34,041 nucleotides of DNA from JAGXQV01 sp964527565 (GCA_964527565.1 CAZGOY010000036.1:1-34041); one strand, 5' to 3'; shown: positions 5,639 to 14,109, numbered from the stretch's first letter. Program-made: numbers and translations. The notes: generated by a model not told the origin, from the letters alone.

Positions 5639-7594
5639 TTACCTACCGCCCAGACTGATCAGGGTATCGAACAGGGTGCTGGCGATCTGGATCATTTTTC
5701 CGGAAGCCTGATAGGCTTGCTGGTAGCGGATCAGGTTGGCGGCTTCCTCGTCCAGATTCACCCCGGACATGGATTGCTGCGCATTGGTGGCTTGCTTCAG
5801 CAGGTTGGCTTGCGCCTTGCCGTTGACTTCCACCTCGTTGGCCTTGTTGCCCACCATGCTGACCATCTGGCTGTAGGTGCCCTGAAAACTGGCCGTGCCG
5901 TTGGCGAGCGTATTCTTGGTTTGCAGCCCGGCCAGCAGCAGCGCGTTGCGGTTGTCGGTAACGCCGTTGATGTTGGATCCCACGCCAAACGTGTCGCCCG
6001 CCGCCGGCAAGCCGGTGATGTTCAGCGTCCAGCCGTTGTAGCTGATGTCCGCTCCGGCGGTGTAAACCACGCCTACCGGGTTGCCGGTGCCCACGCCGGT
6101 CACGTCGAAGGTGGTGGCGCTGGTGAAGGTGATGGTAACCGCTTCCCTTAAATTCAGATCGGTGCTGGGGTGCAGCGGATCAGGGGTGACCGGCGTCGTG
6201 GTGTTCACCACCGGCTGGCTGATTTTGCCGGTGCCGGTGTTGCCGGCCAGCGTGGCGCTGGCGCGTACCGGTGCCGCCGCCGCAATGAGCGAGGTATCGC
6301 TGATCGCCAGTTCAATGTCACGCGCGCCATTGCGCGTCGGCTGAATCTGGAAACCCTGTCCGGCTGCCGGGGCAGGACCTGCAATAACGATACTCAAGCC
6401 GTCCGCCACGAAGGGGTCGGCTACGGTTCCCGAGCCGGCCATGGTCACCGCCGCGCCGTTGCTGACCTTGGTCAATTGCCAGTTGGTGCCGTCATGTTGC
6501 AGGTTGTAGTCTTCCACCGTCAGTTTGCCGACATCGCTGATGGTAACCGCTGCCGTCAAGGTTGGCGGCGTGCCCTGCTTGGTAATCACCTTGGGCGTCG
6601 GCACGGTGAAGAAATCAATGCCCAAGTTGTCGTTGAGGTCCTGCCCCAGTTTGTGCTGATCGTTGAACGTCTGCGCCAAGCCGATGGTCACCCGCCCCAA
6701 GGCATTTTGCGCCATGTCCAGAGTGCCGCTGCGATAAGCCAGCAGGCCGCTCAACGTGCCGCCCTGCAACAATCCCGCGCCCAGCGTCACGGCACTGCCG
6801 CCCGCCGCCAAGCCGACTTCGAGCCTTTCTGGGTCCATGTTCGATGCTACCGCGCTCAGTTTCATGGACTGCATCCCCACCACCAGCGGCTGTCCTGAAC
6901 CAATGAATACGTTGTAGCTGCCATCGTCCTGCTTGACGATGGAAGTCTTGATTTCCTTGTTCAGGTCGGCAACCAGTTGTTCGCGCTGGTCAAGCAGGTC
7001 GTTGGGCGGTTGCTTGGCCGGGCTGGAACTGGTGGCGTAGGCGATGCGATCATTCAGATAGGCGATCTGCTCCGCTTGGGAATTAATCAGTTCCACACTG
7101 CTATGTATCTGGCTGTTGACGCTGGCGCGCATTTCTTCCATGCGCTCGCTGAGGCCGTGCAGGCGGGTCAGCATAGCCTCGGCGCCACTCAGCATCGACT
7201 GGCGCGACGGCACGGAAGACGGGGTGGCGGCAACATCGTTCACTGCCGCAAAAAAATCCTGCAAGGCCGGCGACAGGCCCGATGTCGTGTCCGCCAGCAG
7301 GTTGTCGATTTGTTTCACCTGCGCGCTGTAGGACTCGAAATAGCTGACCTTTGTCTGCGCTTCCATCACCTGGCGGTCGAGAAACTCGTTGTAGATACGC
7401 TTGACCGTATCAACCTGCACGCCCTGCCCCAAGAAGCCGACTCCGGTAAACTGCGGAAGATTGGTCATCTGCACGATCTGCTGGCGGTGAAAGCCGGGGG
7501 TGTTGGCGTTGCTGATGTTGTGCCCGGTCGTAATCAACCCCGCCTGGGCGGCGTTCAAGCCGCTGATGCCTATGCCAAAAATACTTGTTCCCAT
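5639..7594 (-). CDS. flgK: Flagellar hook-associated protein FlgK (HAP1)
   Basis: FlgK forms the first junction zone between hook and filament. The 651-residue protein starts IFGIGISGLNAAQAGLITTGHNISNANTPGFHRQ, the signature of axial flagellar proteins (split here only by description). It ends in a helix, ANLIRYQQAYQASGKMIQIAS, with TLFDTLISLGG after it. The middle has two GxPAxGDxF-type beta modules, near residues 400 and 530, similar to one in FlgL. This size is usual for betaproteobacterial FlgK. AGGAG lies upstream of the ATG. The 98-base gap upstream carries a possible sigma-28 promoter, which would fit late expression. Confidence 0.95.
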   Translation of the reverse strand: MGTSIFGIGISGLNAAQAGLITTGHNISNANTPGFHRQQIVQMTNLPQFTGVGFLGQGVQVDTVKRIYNEFLDRQVMEAQTKVSYFESYSAQVKQIDNLLADTTSGLSPALQDFFAAVNDVAATPSSVPSRQSMLSGAEAMLTRLHGLSERMEEMRASVNSQIHSSVELINSQAEQIAYLNDRIAYATSSSPAKQPPNDLLDQREQLVADLNKEIKTSIVKQDDGSYNVFIGSGQPLVVGMQSMKLSAVASNMDPERLEVGLAAGGSAVTLGAGLLQGGTLSGLLAYRSGTLDMAQNALGRVTIGLAQTFNDQHKLGQDLNDNLGIDFFTVPTPKVITKQGTPPTLTAAVTISDVGKLTVEDYNLQHDGTNWQLTKVSNGAAVTMAGSGTVADPFVADGLSIVIAGPAPAAGQGFQIQPTRNGARDIELAISDTSLIAAAAPVRASATLAGNTGTGKISQPVVNTTTPVTPDPLHPSTDLNLREAVTITFTSATTFDVTGVGTGNPVGVVYTAGADISYNGWTLNITGLPAAGDTFGVGSNINGVTDNRNALLLAGLQTKNTLANGTASFQGTYSQMVSMVGNKANEVEVNGKAQANLLKQATNAQQSMSGVNLDEEAANLIRYQQAYQASGKMIQIASTLFDTLISLGGR

Positions 7595-7647
7595 GATGCT
7601 TCTCCTGCTTTTTCGGAGCCGTCCCTGCCGTCAACGTCCGTTCAGAT

Positions 7648-7675
7648 TAGAGCGGACGTCCGGCGCGAAACTTGA
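7648..7675 (-). promoter_or_regulatory. Possible sigma-28 (FliA) promoter of flgK-flgL
   Basis: Read on the - strand, TCAAGTTT is followed after 11 bases by TCCGCTCT. The enteric consensus is TAAAGTTT-N11-GCCGATAA, so the -35 half is strong and the -10 half only partial. It lies in the gap before flgK, where sigma-28 control is common. An inverted repeat, CGTCCG-N12-CGGACG (7635-7658 on the + strand), overlaps the -10 part. Confidence 0.35.
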
Positions 7676-7692
7676 GTCTTGTCAGCGTCTGT

Positions 7693-8526
7693 TTAACCCC
7701 GGATCAGTTTCAGATCCATGTCGTTCTGAATCTTCAGCGCCTGTGAATTACCCTGATATTCCCGTTGCGCGATGATCATGCGCACCAGGTTTTCGTTCAG
7801 GTCGGTGGTGGAGGCTTCCGTCATGCCCGATTGCACCAGGCCCAGCACCCCTGCTCCCGGCGCCCCGGAAACCCGTGCGCCCGAGTCTGGAGTCTCACCC
7901 CACTGGTTGTCGCCGCGGTTTTCCAACCCATTGATGTTGCGAAAAGTATGCAGTTGCAGCACGCCGAGCGTCTGATAGACCTGTTCACCGGGCACGGTGA
8001 TGGTTTGGCCGACATTGTCCGGGTCCGGCACCACGCGGTCCGGCCCGCGCGTTACGCCGTCATTGCCCTGGATCACCCCTTCCGGGCTGATGCGCAGGGT
8101 GCCCGCATAGCGGGTCATGTCAATCTGAATGGGTCCGTTGGCGCCCATAACCTTGCTGCCGTCCATGGTCTTCAGATAACCCACCGTATCTTCCGGGTTG
8201 TCCCCTTCCACGTGAAACTGACCGTTGCGGCTGTAGACCAGCGCGCCATCCGGGCGCATAACCTGGAAAAACCCCTTGCCGCTGATGGCGATGTCGAGGG
8301 GACTGGCACTGGCTTCCAGATTGCCTTGTTGAAACTGCTGGGCCAGGGTCAGGTTGGCAGCCCCGGTACCCACTTGACCACCCGCGATATTATTGGCGAA
8401 GAGATCGGCAAACTGGGCTTTGGATTCTTTGAAGCCTACCGTCTGGGCATTGGCGACGTTCACGCCGATGACGTCGAGTTTCGTTGCCGATGCGTTGATG
8501 CCGCTTAATGAGGATTGAAAGCTCAT
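7693..8526 (-). CDS. Short FlgE-like hook/rod protein located between flgJ and flgK
   Basis: A 277-residue axial flagellar protein. Its first ~45 residues (MSFQSSLSGINASATKLDVI, then GVNVANAQTVGFKESKAQFADL) are roughly two thirds identical to the start of FlgE encoded at 23003-24301. Its end (DLNENLVRMIIAQREYQGNS, then QALKIQNDMDLKL) has the matching C-terminal D0 helix. Between these it has only a FlgF/FlgG-sized core, with SPLDIAISGKGFFQV and LRISPEGVIQG. It lacks the large outer domains of FlgE, which is 432 residues here. It is therefore a paralogue with FlgE-type ends and rod-protein size. Position between flgJ and flgK suggests a structural part of the hook or its distal junction, but its role is unknown. 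GGAG lies upstream of the ATG. Confidence 0.88.
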   Translation of the reverse strand: MSFQSSLSGINASATKLDVIGVNVANAQTVGFKESKAQFADLFANNIAGGQVGTGAANLTLAQQFQQGNLEASASPLDIAISGKGFFQVMRPDGALVYSRNGQFHVEGDNPEDTVGYLKTMDGSKVMGANGPIQIDMTRYAGTLRISPEGVIQGNDGVTRGPDRVVPDPDNVGQTITVPGEQVYQTLGVLQLHTFRNINGLENRGDNQWGETPDSGARVSGAPGAGVLGLVQSGMTEASTTDLNENLVRMIIAQREYQGNSQALKIQNDMDLKLIRG

Positions 8527-8605
8527 GATGCTTGCTCCAGAAAGTGAATGACCTGATGGAATAGAAGCAACTTCCGCGCCAGAGAGCGCGGCGCAAAAGA
8601 GGGGA

Positions 8606-9520
8606 TCAGCCCGCCAGCGCTTCGCGCAAGGTGGTACCGTTGAGGATACGGGTCAGCTTGTCGGCATACCCCGGATCGGTGGCATAGCCCGAGCGTTGCA
8701 GGGCCGTAGCGAAACCGGCCGCGTCACGACCATTTTCCAGCACGGCGGCATAGCGGGGATTGTCGCGCAACAGGCTGGCGTAGTCGCGAAAAGCCTCGCC
8801 GTAGGAGGCATAGGCGCGAAAGCGCGCGGTGACTTTTTGCGGGCTGCCGTTGACGAACTCTGTGGTGGTCGCTTCCACCACGTCGCCTTGCCAGTTGCCG
8901 CCGGCCTTGATGCCGAAGAGATTGTGGCTGCTTTTGCCGTCGGCGCCACGAATCTCGCTTTTTCCCCAACCGCTCTCCAGCGCCGCCTGCGCCAGCAGGA
9001 AGTGCGGCGAGATACCGATCTCCCCGCCCACAGCCGCGGCCTGCGGCCAGATACGTTCGACGAAACCCTTGCGATCTGCACCGGCGTTACGCGCCTGCTC
9101 CAGCAGGGGAGCGGGTGCGCGTAATTCGATGGGGAGGGGGGAACGGTTAATGGGTACGGGCTGCGCCGGTTCCGTTTCGCTGGCGGCAATATTTTCCGCT
9201 TCGCCGGTCATTCCCGGCAAACGCGACAATTGCTTGACCAGCATATCCGCCAGCCCGATGCCTTTGCCGCTGGAAAGTTTCTGCGCCATTTGCCGGTCAA
9301 ACATCTCGATATACATGCGGCTCTGGTCGCTATCGAACAGATCGTCTCCCGGCGTGGCTTCGCGCATGCCCTTCAGCATCATGTTGAGAAACAGGCTTTC
9401 AAACTGCTGCGCCACAGCCTTCAGGGATTTCTGCGGGTCCTGGCGAACTTGCAGGCGCAACTTGTCGATGCTTTGCGCATCGAGTGCGAAACGTCCTGAA
9501 AGGTCGGCGGTGTTAATCAT
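8606..9520 (-). CDS. flgJ: Flagellar rod assembly protein / peptidoglycan hydrolase FlgJ
   Basis: FlgJ acts in the periplasm, capping the growing rod and opening the peptidoglycan for it. Residues 1-100 are the rod-binding domain (VAQQFESLFLNMMLKGMREA, ending near LADMLVKQL). A proline-rich linker follows. Residues 150-300 form a glucosaminidase-type muramidase domain with the catalytic Glu in AALESGWG (E182) and the NLFGIKAGGNW motif. At 304 residues it is the bifunctional form. ATG at 9520 has no good ribosome-binding site, and a sigma-54-like promoter ends only some 15 bases upstream, so the leader may be extremely short. In most relatives flgJ follows flgI directly; here about 10 kb separate them. 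Confidence 0.93.
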   Translation of the reverse strand: MINTADLSGRFALDAQSIDKLRLQVRQDPQKSLKAVAQQFESLFLNMMLKGMREATPGDDLFDSDQSRMYIEMFDRQMAQKLSSGKGIGLADMLVKQLSRLPGMTGEAENIAASETEPAQPVPINRSPLPIELRAPAPLLEQARNAGADRKGFVERIWPQAAAVGGEIGISPHFLLAQAALESGWGKSEIRGADGKSSHNLFGIKAGGNWQGDVVEATTTEFVNGSPQKVTARFRAYASYGEAFRDYASLLRDNPRYAAVLENGRDAAGFATALQRSGYATDPGYADKLTRILNGTTLREALAG

Positions 9521-9535
9521 GGCAATTCAAAACTT

Positions 9536-9553
9536 AAGCAAAATGCTTGCCAT
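9536..9553 (-). promoter_or_regulatory. Sigma-54 promoter candidate for flgJ
   Basis: On the - strand the sequence reads ATGGCAAGCATTTTGCTT. It has the invariant GG and GC exactly 10 bases apart and matches TGGCA...TTGCT. Transcription would start about 12 bases beyond the GC, near 9526, leaving a leader of only about six bases before the flgJ ATG. That short leader is the main reason for doubt. Confidence 0.55.
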
Positions 9554-9670
9554 ATCCGGCGCCTTGAGCGAGGTCAACCGGTGTGGTAGCGTGTGCGTTG
9601 GTTCGCCTGCCAGAGCAGATTTTCTGAGTAAGGCTGTTGGCATTTGGGCGGATTTTGCAGGAATATCAAC

Positions 9671-9697
9671 TTGAACACGGTTGTGCAAACTTAAAAT
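9671..9697 (+). promoter_or_regulatory. Weak sigma-70 promoter candidate for the Ser-rich protein gene
   Basis: TTGAAC (9671-9676) and TAAAAT (9692-9697) are separated by 15 bases, shorter than ideal. The AT-rich stretch leads directly into the AAGGGG ribosome-binding site of the next gene. Confidence 0.3.
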
Positions 9698-9713
9698 ATA
9701 AGGGGAATTCGCA

Positions 9714-10319
9714 ATGAACAAGACCAAGAAATTTTCGTCTTCGATGCTTTTGATGGGTAAGGTCGCCACGCTGCCGATGCTGATAGGGGATGCCAGCGCG
9801 GATGTCACCCCCACCTATCAAGACATTACATCCAGCCAGTTGACGCTCATCGAGTTGCCGCAGGCCTATAAATTAAGCCTGTTGTCCCTGACCTCGGATG
9901 CTTCCAGCTCAACCAGCAGCTATGCCTCGGCCGTGCTGTGCAGCAACAGCATGCCTACCACCATGTCGGTGGTTGTCACAGGCGTCAGTTCAGGTGAATC
10001 GGTTTATATTTTTGCCTCCAGTGATAAAAACGGATACGTTTCTCTCAACCCGCGGGCGACCATTGGCGCAACCAACCTGGTATTGCTGGGGATGAGTGGA
10101 GTTGCCAATTCTTCGCCCAGTACGACGCGCGCGGCGGTGACGATTCCGGTGAGCCTGTCTTCCCTTTCCAGTCTTACTTCGGCAAGCAAGTTCTACATGC
10201 AGGCGATCGTCGTTCCCGCAGGGGCATCCTCTCCGTCGGCATGGCGTATTTCAGAACTTGACGAGATCAAAATGGGTACTGCCAGCTCCGGCGCTTACGG
10301 TTCTTCTTACTGTAGCTAA
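9714..10319 (+). CDS. Exported Ser-rich protein of unknown function
   Basis: This 201-residue protein is not recognised. It starts with lysines (MNKTKKFSSS), a hydrophobic stretch and a possible signal-peptidase site after GDASA (about residue 28), so export is likely. About 44 of its residues are serine, many in runs such as SSSTSS and SLSSLSSLTS. It has one Cys near residue 76 and one two residues from the end (YCS), which could form a disulfide. AAGGGG lies eight bases before the ATG. It is the first gene of a + strand series that continues with an acetyltransferase and a multi-domain glycosyltransferase. Its Ser/Thr richness makes it a plausible O-glycosylation substrate, but that is inference. 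Confidence 0.75.
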   Translation: MNKTKKFSSSMLLMGKVATLPMLIGDASADVTPTYQDITSSQLTLIELPQAYKLSLLSLTSDASSSTSSYASAVLCSNSMPTTMSVVVTGVSSGESVYIFASSDKNGYVSLNPRATIGATNLVLLGMSGVANSSPSTTRAAVTIPVSLSSLSSLTSASKFYMQAIVVPAGASSPSAWRISELDEIKMGTASSGAYGSSYCS

Positions 10320-10330
10320 CTCAAACGGTC

Positions 10331-10954
10331 TTGATCTACCTCGGTAACCGCATCCGGTTGCGTGCCTGTACGCCGCCGGACGCCGCATTGTTTTCCGCTT
10401 GGTCTGCCGATGAGGGGTTTGCCTGGTATCAGCCAGCGCTTTCCGCCACCCAGGACTTTGAACAATGGTGGGGGCAGCGCCACGCAATATTGGCAGGCAT
10501 GGCGTCGCAGCCTGAAATCGAAGTGGTTGTTGAACACATTCCTACCGGGGTCGCTATCGGTTCCGTCATGTTGACCTCGATAGACACCCAACTGCACGGC
10601 AAGGCCGAGCTTTCCCTGTATTTCCGCCGTGGCCGTCACACCCGTTGCGTGTGGGAGGCGCTCCATGCGGCGATGGCAGGAGCCTTCGACAAGCTGGGTT
10701 TACGCAAATTGGTGTTTCATGTCGATAGCGCCAATACGACGGTGGCGCGCCTGCTCGAACGCATCGGCTGTGTGTGCGAAGGCGTGCTGCGCGAGGAAAC
10801 GCTGGTCAAGGGGAGCCCACACGATGTGTTGCGCTTTGGCTTGCTGGCCCGTGAATGGAGCGCGCCGGATGGAACGCGTGCGTGCCTGAATCGTTTGGCG
10901 CCGCTGGCCAGCAATGGTTTTCCCATGCCTGAATCGAAAGAGCATACGGGGTGA
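10331..10954 (+). CDS. GNAT-family N-acetyltransferase (RimJ/RimL-like)
   Basis: A 207-residue acetyl-CoA-dependent acyltransferase. LGNRIRLRACTPPDAALFSAW is the usual opening of RimJ/RimL-type GNATs. FRRGRHTRCVWEALHAAMAGA is in the place of the pyrophosphate-binding segment, and LRKLVFHVDSANTTVARLLE with IGCVCEGVLREE is the typical second half. The start is a TTG at 10331: an in-frame stop lies just upstream and the conserved N-terminus begins here. The ribosome-binding site is poor, so coupling to the preceding gene 11 bases away is likely. The stop forms TGATG with the start of the glycosyltransferase gene. The substrate could be an amino-sugar or a protein amine; the neighbours favour a sugar. 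Confidence 0.8.
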   Translation: MIYLGNRIRLRACTPPDAALFSAWSADEGFAWYQPALSATQDFEQWWGQRHAILAGMASQPEIEVVVEHIPTGVAIGSVMLTSIDTQLHGKAELSLYFRRGRHTRCVWEALHAAMAGAFDKLGLRKLVFHVDSANTTVARLLERIGCVCEGVLREETLVKGSPHDVLRFGLLAREWSAPDGTRACLNRLAPLASNGFPMPESKEHTG

Positions 10955-13900
10955 TGCGTCCCGCCGATCGCCTGCTGGTTTTCGCTCCCCATCCCGATGA
11001 TGAGGTATTGGGCTGCGGGGGCACATTGGCGTTGGCGGCGGCCAGCGGCGCAGCGATACGGGTGGTCGTGGTGAGTGACGGCAGATTGGGGTTGCCGTTC
11101 GGCACCGACGCCGCCGTGCGCGAACGGGAGTGCCTGGCCGGATTGAAAGAACTCGGCGTGGCGGAGTGTGATGTCGAATTCTGGCGCTTCCCGGATGGTG
11201 CCGTGCCGTTGTCCGGCGATATCACGCTTCGCTATCGCCGCTGCGTGGCGGATTTCCGGCCCTTGCACCTATTCCTGCCCGTCCCCTGGGAAGCGCATCA
11301 GGATCATCGTGCCGTTACCCGCGGATTTATCAACGCATTAAGCGGGCATTGGCAAGGCCAGTTGTGGCTGTATGAGACGGTAACGCCGATGCCGGTAACG
11401 CCGCACTTGCAGGATGTCAGTAGCGCGTTGCTGCAAAAACAGCAGGCCATGTCCTGCCACGCCAGCCAACTGGCCAGTTTCGATTACTCGCGTCATATCG
11501 AACATCTGGCAGGATTGCGCGGCTTGCAAGGGGGCGTTGCTGCTGCGGAAGGTTTCCAGCTCTATCCCTGGGATGGCGCCTGGCAAAACTTCTTTGCGCC
11601 GCGGCCCCTGGTCAGCGTGATTGTCCGAGCACGCTACCAGCATTTGCTGGAAGAGGCGCTACGCAGCTTGGCAGCTCAGTTGTATGACCTGCTGGAAGTG
11701 ATCGTGGTGTGGTTCGGTGAGCAGCCCCCCGATTTTTCCGCTTTCCCGATGCTCGATATTCGTTGCGTCGATGGGGTAGCCCAGCGTGCAGTCAATCTCA
11801 ATCGCGGCATAGATGCAGCGCGCGGTGATTTCATCGCTTTCCTTGATGAAGACGATATCGTGTTTTTGCAGCATTTCGGCACGGTGCTGGATGAATTTGT
11901 CGCCAACCCCGCGCTGGATGTCTGTTATGCCGCATGCCGGTTAATGGCCTGCCGGCTGGAACAAGGCAAGGTGATGCGGTTGCGCGAGATCGATTGGCTG
12001 CAGCCCGCTTATCAGAGCGGTCAATTATTGTTGCGCAATACCATTGCGCTGCATGCCGCCCTGGTGCGGCGCGGGGTGTTCAACAGCGAACGCTTTGATG
12101 AAACCCTGGAAGCCTACGAGGATTGGGAGTTCTGGGCGCGTCTGGAACAGCGCGGGTGTCATTTTTCCTCGGTGGATGCCGTCACCGTCGAATATCGCCT
12201 GTTTGACATGGATCTGGATGCGGCGGACCCGCTGGCTGAATTGCACCAGCGCAAGGGATATACGCAGTGGGCCCGTGCCGTGCTGGAAAAGATTCTCCAC
12301 AGGCTTAAGGTCGATGACCTGTTTACTATCGAGCAGCGGCTCACCGCGGCGCAACAGGAGGCCGACCAACAGGGGGGGCGCATTGCCGAACTCGAACGGC
12401 AGGTGGCCGCGCAACGCGGTGATGCCGGCCGGCAGAGGCAGGAACGGCAGCTGGCGCAGGAAGTGGCGGACGCCACCGGCATGCAGGTCGCGCCAAGCCA
12501 GGTAATCCGGCGCTTGGCCGGGCAAGCTTTGCCGGCCCGGGTGATTTCTCTGGTTTGCCCGGTATTCAACACGGACGCCGACCTGCTCGCTGAAATGCTG
12601 ACTTCGGTACATGAACAGAGTTATCCCCATTGGCAACTAATTCTGGTCGATGATGGTTCCACGCGCGCCGAAACCCTGGCAACCCTGGATCATTTTTCAA
12701 AGCTGACGGCCAAAGACCACCGCGTGGAGGTACTGCACCTGCCGCGAAACGGCGGCATCAGCGTAGCGACGCGCGCCGGCTTGCGGCGCTGCCGGGGGGA
12801 GTTCGTCGCTTTCATCGACCACGATGACCGCCTGGATTCCGATGCGCTATTGGCCGTTGCCGTTGCCATTTGCCGGCAGCCCCGGGCGCGTTTGCTTTAT
12901 ACGGACAGCCGCACCATTGACCATGCCGGGGCGATTGTAAACGTCTACCTTAAGCCTGACTGGTCTCCAGAAACACTGCTCTCCTTCAATTTCGTCAATC
13001 ATCTGACGGTCGTCCGGCGCGATGCCTTGCAGCGCCTCGGCGCCTTTGGCCGCGCCGTTGACGGTAGCCAGGATTGGGATCTGCTGCTGCGGCTCGCGAA
13101 CCGCTTGCATTCCGATGAGGTTGTCCATATCGCCGAGCCGCTGTACGACTGGCGGGCCACCCGAGAGTCGGTGGCTTACCGGCCGGATGCCAAGCCCTGG
13201 ACGGACAAGGCCAGCCGGCGTGTTCTGGCGCGGGGCGTTGCCCGGCTTGGCGTTGCCGGAAAAGTCAAGGTGCTTCCCGCCAAGGCGGGATACGCGGCCC
13301 ACTGGCTGGGGCGCACTCCCAGCGTCGCGGTCATCATCCCGACGCACAGCAATGCGCAGGGACTGGCGCTCTGCCTGAAGGGGCTGCTGGAACAGACCGA
13401 ATACCCGCAAATTTACATCCGGGTGATCGCCAACCGATGCGAGACGCCGGAAATGCGCGCCGTGTTCGAGGAATACCATAACCACGACAAGGTCGAAGTG
13501 CGGCGCGACGACCGTCCCTTTAACTGGTCGGCGCTCAATAACGATGCGATGAAAGGGCTTACTGCGGAGTACGTGCTGTTCCTCAATGACGATGTCGAGA
13601 TTCAGGAGGGGGACTGGTTGGCACGCATGGCGCGTTACCTCGCTCTGCCGGGAGTCGGGGCGGTGGGCGCGCGGCTCAATTATCCCGATGGCGGCTTGCA
13701 GCATAACGGGGTGCGCACCGACACCGATTGGGTAGCCGCAAACATCCAGGATGACGGCGATGCCCAGTTGTCCGTGCCGGTGCGCAATGTTTCCGCCGTA
13801 ACCGGAGCATGCCTGCTGACGCGGCGCTCGGTGTTCGAAGAGAGCGGCGGATTCGATGAGAGTCTCGCGGTGAATTACAACGACATCGACTATTGTCTGG

Positions 13901-14109
13901 CGGTGCGTGCCGCCGGCTATCGTATCGTGCAGGCCAACGATGCCGTGCTGGTGCATCACGAGTCGCGTACCCGCGGCCACCCTGAAGCGATGCAGTGGGA
14001 GCAGGAAAAGCGCATCATGCGTGACAAATGGGGCGATTTCCTCGCTGAGCGTTACGAACCACGTTATCGACACTATTTACATGGCACCAAAATCCTCAGT
14101 ATCGAATAA
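10954..14109 (+). CDS. PIG-L deacetylase fused to three GT2-type glycosyltransferase domains
   Basis: A 1051-residue protein with four parts in series. Residues 1 to ~210 are a PIG-L/LmbE-type zinc-dependent N-deacetylase with PHPDDE near residue 13 and an HQDH motif (AHQDHRAV) near 115. Residues ~215-460 are a first GT2 domain (PLVSVIVRARYQ, FIAFLDEDDI). A Gln/Arg-rich helical linker spans ~465-505. A second GT-A domain at ~530-760 has VISLVCPVFNTD, ILVDDGS and FIDHDDRLD. A third at ~790-1040 has VAVIIPTHSN, FLNDDVEIQ and a C-terminal NYNDIDYCLAVRAAGYR. The ATG at 10954 overlaps the previous stop as TGATG; GTG at 10951 is the alternative. No signal or membrane segment is seen, so it would act in the cytoplasm on a nucleotide-sugar-derived glycan. 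It probably deacetylates a sugar and builds a short chain. Confidence 0.9.
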   Translation: MRPADRLLVFAPHPDDEVLGCGGTLALAAASGAAIRVVVVSDGRLGLPFGTDAAVRERECLAGLKELGVAECDVEFWRFPDGAVPLSGDITLRYRRCVADFRPLHLFLPVPWEAHQDHRAVTRGFINALSGHWQGQLWLYETVTPMPVTPHLQDVSSALLQKQQAMSCHASQLASFDYSRHIEHLAGLRGLQGGVAAAEGFQLYPWDGAWQNFFAPRPLVSVIVRARYQHLLEEALRSLAAQLYDLLEVIVVWFGEQPPDFSAFPMLDIRCVDGVAQRAVNLNRGIDAARGDFIAFLDEDDIVFLQHFGTVLDEFVANPALDVCYAACRLMACRLEQGKVMRLREIDWLQPAYQSGQLLLRNTIALHAALVRRGVFNSERFDETLEAYEDWEFWARLEQRGCHFSSVDAVTVEYRLFDMDLDAADPLAELHQRKGYTQWARAVLEKILHRLKVDDLFTIEQRLTAAQQEADQQGGRIAELERQVAAQRGDAGRQRQERQLAQEVADATGMQVAPSQVIRRLAGQALPARVISLVCPVFNTDADLLAEMLTSVHEQSYPHWQLILVDDGSTRAETLATLDHFSKLTAKDHRVEVLHLPRNGGISVATRAGLRRCRGEFVAFIDHDDRLDSDALLAVAVAICRQPRARLLYTDSRTIDHAGAIVNVYLKPDWSPETLLSFNFVNHLTVVRRDALQRLGAFGRAVDGSQDWDLLLRLANRLHSDEVVHIAEPLYDWRATRESVAYRPDAKPWTDKASRRVLARGVARLGVAGKVKVLPAKAGYAAHWLGRTPSVAVIIPTHSNAQGLALCLKGLLEQTEYPQIYIRVIANRCETPEMRAVFEEYHNHDKVEVRRDDRPFNWSALNNDAMKGLTAEYVLFLNDDVEIQEGDWLARMARYLALPGVGAVGARLNYPDGGLQHNGVRTDTDWVAANIQDDGDAQLSVPVRNVSAVTGACLLTRRSVFEESGGFDESLAVNYNDIDYCLAVRAAGYRIVQANDAVLVHHESRTRGHPEAMQWEQEKRIMRDKWGDFLAERYEPRYRHYLHGTKILSIE

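Noticed and set aside
9640..9665. Sigma-54-like sequence on the + strand before the Ser-rich gene (TGGGCGGATTTTGCA)
   Set aside because: GG and GC are nine bases apart instead of ten, and the spacing is critical for this sigma factor.
12847..14073. 408-residue antisense frame under the glycosyltransferase gene
   Set aside because: A shadow caused by GC-rich third positions; the + strand has clear glycosyltransferase motifs throughout.
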